Source: Actinomycetota bacterium (lineage in GTDB: Bacteria; Actinomycetota; Thermoleophilia; Gaiellales; Gaiellaceae). From it: a DNA stretch of 7,011 nt. The DNA is taken from assembly GCA_013694685.1 (NCBI GenBank), contig JACDBY010000401.1:1-7011 (forward strand), written 5' to 3'. Below the pieces are notes generated by a model. The model worked only from the letters and a program-made list of their open reading frames with translations, searched no databases and had not been told where the DNA came from. Positions 5,267 through 7,011 of this stretch are shown here, in pieces; within the stretch, counting starts at the first letter, position 1, and the number at the start of each line of letters is the position of its first letter. The position numbers and the translations under genes are program-made.

Positions 5267-6271
5267 TTAGCCGATGGTCCAGGTGTCCGGGCCGTGGAGG
5301 AGCGCCTGGAGATCGCCGGCGCCCTTGCGCTCGACCGTCGTGCGTACCTGCTCGTGGACGAGATCCTCGTAGACGGGTCTCGCGACGGCGCGGAAGACGC
5401 CGAGTGGCACCGCGCCCGCGGTCTCCCAGGTGAGACGCGCGAGGGCGAACGCAAGTCCCGGGTCGTCGCGACCGGGGTCGTGCCGGAGGAGCCCGCCGGC
5501 GGAGGCGTCGACGATCTCGAGCGTGCCGTCGGGTCGCATCCGCACACCGCGGTCGCCCCATTGCACCTCTTCTCCGGCTCGCAAGTAGAGGCGGTTCTCC
5601 TTCTCATTACGGACGACGTCGAAGGCGCCGTCGTTGTAGATGTTGCAGTTCTGGAGGATCTCGACGAACGCGGCCCCGCGGTGCGCTGCGGCGGCACGGA
5701 GGACTTCGGAGGAGCCTTGCTTGTCGGTGTCGATCGCGCGTGCGACGAAGGTCGCCTCCGCGCCGATCGCGACCGAGAGCGGGTTGAACGGCTGATCGAC
5801 CGACCCGAGCGGTGTCGACTTCGTGACCTTTCCCAGCTCCGAGGTGGGCGAGTACTGGCCCTTCGTGAGACCGTAGATGCGGTTGTTGAAGAGCAGGATC
5901 GTGAGGTTGACGTTGCGTCGCAGCGCGTGGATCAGGTGGTTGCCGCCGATCGAGAGCGCGTCACCGTCGCCGGTCACGACCCAGACCGAGAGATCGGGTC
6001 GCGCCGTCGCGAGTCCTGTGGCGATTGCCGGCGCGCGACCGTGGATGGAGTGGATCCCGTACGTCTCGAGGTAGTAGGGGAAGCGCGCCGCGCAGCCGAT
6101 CCCCGAGACGAAGACGAGGTTCTCGCGGCGGATCCCGAGCTCCGGCATGAACGACTGGACACCGGCGAGGATCGCGTAGTCGCCGCAACCCGGGCACCAG
6201 CGGACCTCCTGGTCGGACTTGAAGTCCTTCGCCGTGAGCTGGACGAGCCCGTTACCGTTCCCCGGGCTCAT
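5267..6271 (-). CDS. korB: 2-oxoglutarate/2-oxoacid:ferredoxin oxidoreductase, beta subunit
   Basis: This 334-aa catalytic subunit binds thiamine diphosphate and a [4Fe-4S] cluster. With KorA it oxidises a 2-oxoacid (most likely 2-oxoglutarate) to acyl-CoA plus CO2, reducing ferredoxin; it can substitute for 2-oxoglutarate dehydrogenase or run in reverse for CO2 fixation. Cluster ligands: Cys26 and Cys29 (WCPGCGDY), Cys60 (GIGCAARFP) and Cys209 (QNCNIYND), with the spacing expected for this family. The thiamine diphosphate motif starts GDGDALSIGGNH (101-112) and ends LLFNN (126-130). TKGQYSPTSELG is also typical. The ATG at 6271 overlaps the stop of the 63-aa gene (ATGA) and has GAGG 9 nt upstream; the same frame stays open to 6415 but only as a shadow. 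Length is normal. The 2-oxoglutarate preference is inferred from overall similarity to actinobacterial KorB. Confidence 0.93.
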   Translation of the reverse strand: MSPGNGNGLVQLTAKDFKSDQEVRWCPGCGDYAILAGVQSFMPELGIRRENLVFVSGIGCAARFPYYLETYGIHSIHGRAPAIATGLATARPDLSVWVVTGDGDALSIGGNHLIHALRRNVNLTILLFNNRIYGLTKGQYSPTSELGKVTKSTPLGSVDQPFNPLSVAIGAEATFVARAIDTDKQGSSEVLRAAAAHRGAAFVEILQNCNIYNDGAFDVVRNEKENRLYLRAGEEVQWGDRGVRMRPDGTLEIVDASAGGLLRHDPGRDDPGLAFALARLTWETAGAVPLGVFRAVARPVYEDLVHEQVRTTVERKGAGDLQALLHGPDTWTIG

Positions 6272-6459
6272 CGCTCGTTGCCTCGCTTGAAGTTGCCCGT
6301 CGCGCGCGCGAGCAGGAGCTCGCGTGCGATCTCGTCCGGCGCCTGACCGAGGGCATCGGCGAGCCGTCGTCCCGGCGTTCCGGCGACCGTCGCGACTACG
6401 CGGCCTTCCCACCAAACGACCACCCGCTCGTCCTTCGTGACCTGTGCCGTGAACGTCAT
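6268..6459 (-). CDS. Small uncharacterised protein (63 aa) between korA and korB
   Basis: I cannot assign a named family. The protein starts MTFTAQVTKDERVVVWWEG, with an alternating hydrophobic pattern (VVVWW, VVATVAG) suggesting a beta-hairpin. A helical stretch follows (about 30-52, RRLADALGQAPDEIARELLLARA), then the basic tail TGNFKRGNER. It has no cysteine, signal peptide or membrane segment. The ATG at 6459 overlaps the korA stop and the TGA overlaps the korB ATG, both as ATGA. This double coupling, ordinary codon use and the lack of a simpler reading make a real gene likely, co-translated with both enzyme subunits. Possible roles are subunit assembly, cluster loading or enzyme regulation, all inferred from position only. 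Confidence 0.78.
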   Translation of the reverse strand: MTFTAQVTKDERVVVWWEGRVVATVAGTPGRRLADALGQAPDEIARELLLARATGNFKRGNER

Positions 6460-7011
6460 GCCGAGACCATCGCCACGATCGCGTCCTCGAGCTCGGTGGA
6501 CGTGAGCGGCCGGCCGCGCACCTGGGTGTACGAGACGACGTCGACGAGGAACTCCCCGCGGAGGAGGAGCGCGAGCTGACCGAGGTTCATCTCCGGGACG
6601 AGCACTTTCTCGTACCGGCGAAGCACCTCTCCGGTGTTGCGCGGGAAGGGGTTCAGGTGGTGGAGGTGTGCGTGCGCGACCTCGAGACCGCGGTTTCGCA
6701 CGCGGCGCACGGCGGCGCCGATCGGTCCGTAGGTCGAGCCCCACCCGACGACGAGGAGGCGCGCCGAACCATCCGGGTCGTCGACCTCGAGCTCGGGGAT
6801 GTCGGCCGCGATCCCGGCGATCTTCTGCGCGCGCAACCTGACCATCCGGTCGTGGTTCGCCGGGTCGTACGAGATCGCACCGGTCACATCAGCTTTCTCG
6901 AGCCCGCCGATCCGATGCTCCAGGCCCGCCGTGCCGGGGATCGCCCAGGGGCGCGCCAGCGTGACGGGGTCGCGTCGGTACGGCTCGAAGGGCTCGGCCC
7001 CGTTCCCGGGC
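6456..7011 (-). CDS. korA: 2-oxoglutarate/2-oxoacid:ferredoxin oxidoreductase, alpha subunit (partial, N-terminus off window)
   Basis: This is the C-terminal 184 residues of the large subunit, which in actinobacteria is usually a fused gamma-alpha chain that shapes the CoA and thiamine diphosphate site. The visible part begins within FEPYRRDPVTLARPWAIPGTAGLEHRIGGLEK, a stretch typical of KorA, followed by YDPANHDRM and RLRAQKIAGIA. The C-terminal transketolase-like domain follows (LLVVGWGSTYG, then HLHHLNPFPRN, VLVPEMNLGQL and LLRGEFLVDV). The stop at 6456-6458 overlaps the ATG of the 63-aa gene. The frame continues beyond the right edge, so an internal GTG at 6887 is not the start. With korB it makes the two-subunit ferredoxin-linked enzyme; the promoter lies outside the window. 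Confidence 0.93.
   Translation of the reverse strand, partial: PGNGAEPFEPYRRDPVTLARPWAIPGTAGLEHRIGGLEKADVTGAISYDPANHDRMVRLRAQKIAGIAADIPELEVDDPDGSARLLVVGWGSTYGPIGAAVRRVRNRGLEVAHAHLHHLNPFPRNTGEVLRRYEKVLVPEMNLGQLALLLRGEFLVDVVSYTQVRGRPLTSTELEDAIVAMVSA

Noticed and set aside
5219..6346. A 375-codon plus-strand frame antisense to korB
   Set aside because: It is a charged Arg/Asp/Glu-rich mirror of korB with no motif. The minus strand encodes all cluster and cofactor residues of KorB.
6272..6415. N-terminal extension of KorB
   Set aside because: The added residues are an Arg-rich shadow of the 63-aa gene. Family members begin shortly before the WCPGCG motif, and the ATG at 6271 overlaps the preceding stop.
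1..7011. CRISPR arrays, tRNA/rRNA genes, transposases, phage or toxin-antitoxin genes
   Set aside because: I looked for spaced direct repeats, cloverleaf patterns with CCA ends, DDE-type proteins and small toxin/antitoxin pairs and saw none.

Overview
The window is GC-rich bacterial DNA with strong G/C bias at third codon positions, little use of Shine-Dalgarno sites at several genes, and two promoter-like TANNNT boxes. Gene content and sequence style suggest a high-GC actinobacterium, quite possibly class Thermoleophilia (Gaiella/Solirubrobacter-like) from a metagenome. That placement is an inference from protein style and not from a marker gene.

Left part (1-2310): a soluble PAS-like/HisKA sensor histidine kinase runs leftwards off the window edge. 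Divergent to it lies a secreted RTX-type calcium-binding repeat protein, followed by an OmpR/PhoB-class response regulator that starts at TTG. The 139-bp gap before the regulator holds three consecutive hairpins and, just before the gene, 11-bp-spaced direct repeats of the kind OmpR/PhoB regulators bind. The kinase and regulator may form a pair split by the RTX gene.

Middle part (2311-4238): a gap carrying two related palindromic repeats in opposite orientation, then a MarR-family repressor whose start codon overlaps a perfect inverted repeat. It is translationally coupled (4-bp GTGA overlap) to a 12-TM major facilitator exporter. This is a classic self-regulated repressor/efflux pair.

Right part (4250-7011, all minus strand): a stand-alone methionyl-tRNA-formyltransferase-like protein of unknown substrate converges on the MFS gene. 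Upstream of it (to the right) is the end of an operon for a 2-oxoacid (probably 2-oxoglutarate):ferredoxin oxidoreductase: korA (C-terminal part only), a 63-aa uncharacterised protein, and korB. These three are linked by two ATGA stop/start overlaps, so the small protein should be made together with the two enzyme subunits. A perfect 10-bp-arm hairpin and a second GC hairpin separate korB from the formyltransferase gene.

I see no rRNA, tRNA, CRISPR, insertion sequence or phage gene. No gene-free stretch exceeds 300 bp. The most unusual material is the 63-aa gene inside the kor operon, the PhoB-like operator array, and the set of short palindromic repeats that fill the intergenic gaps.
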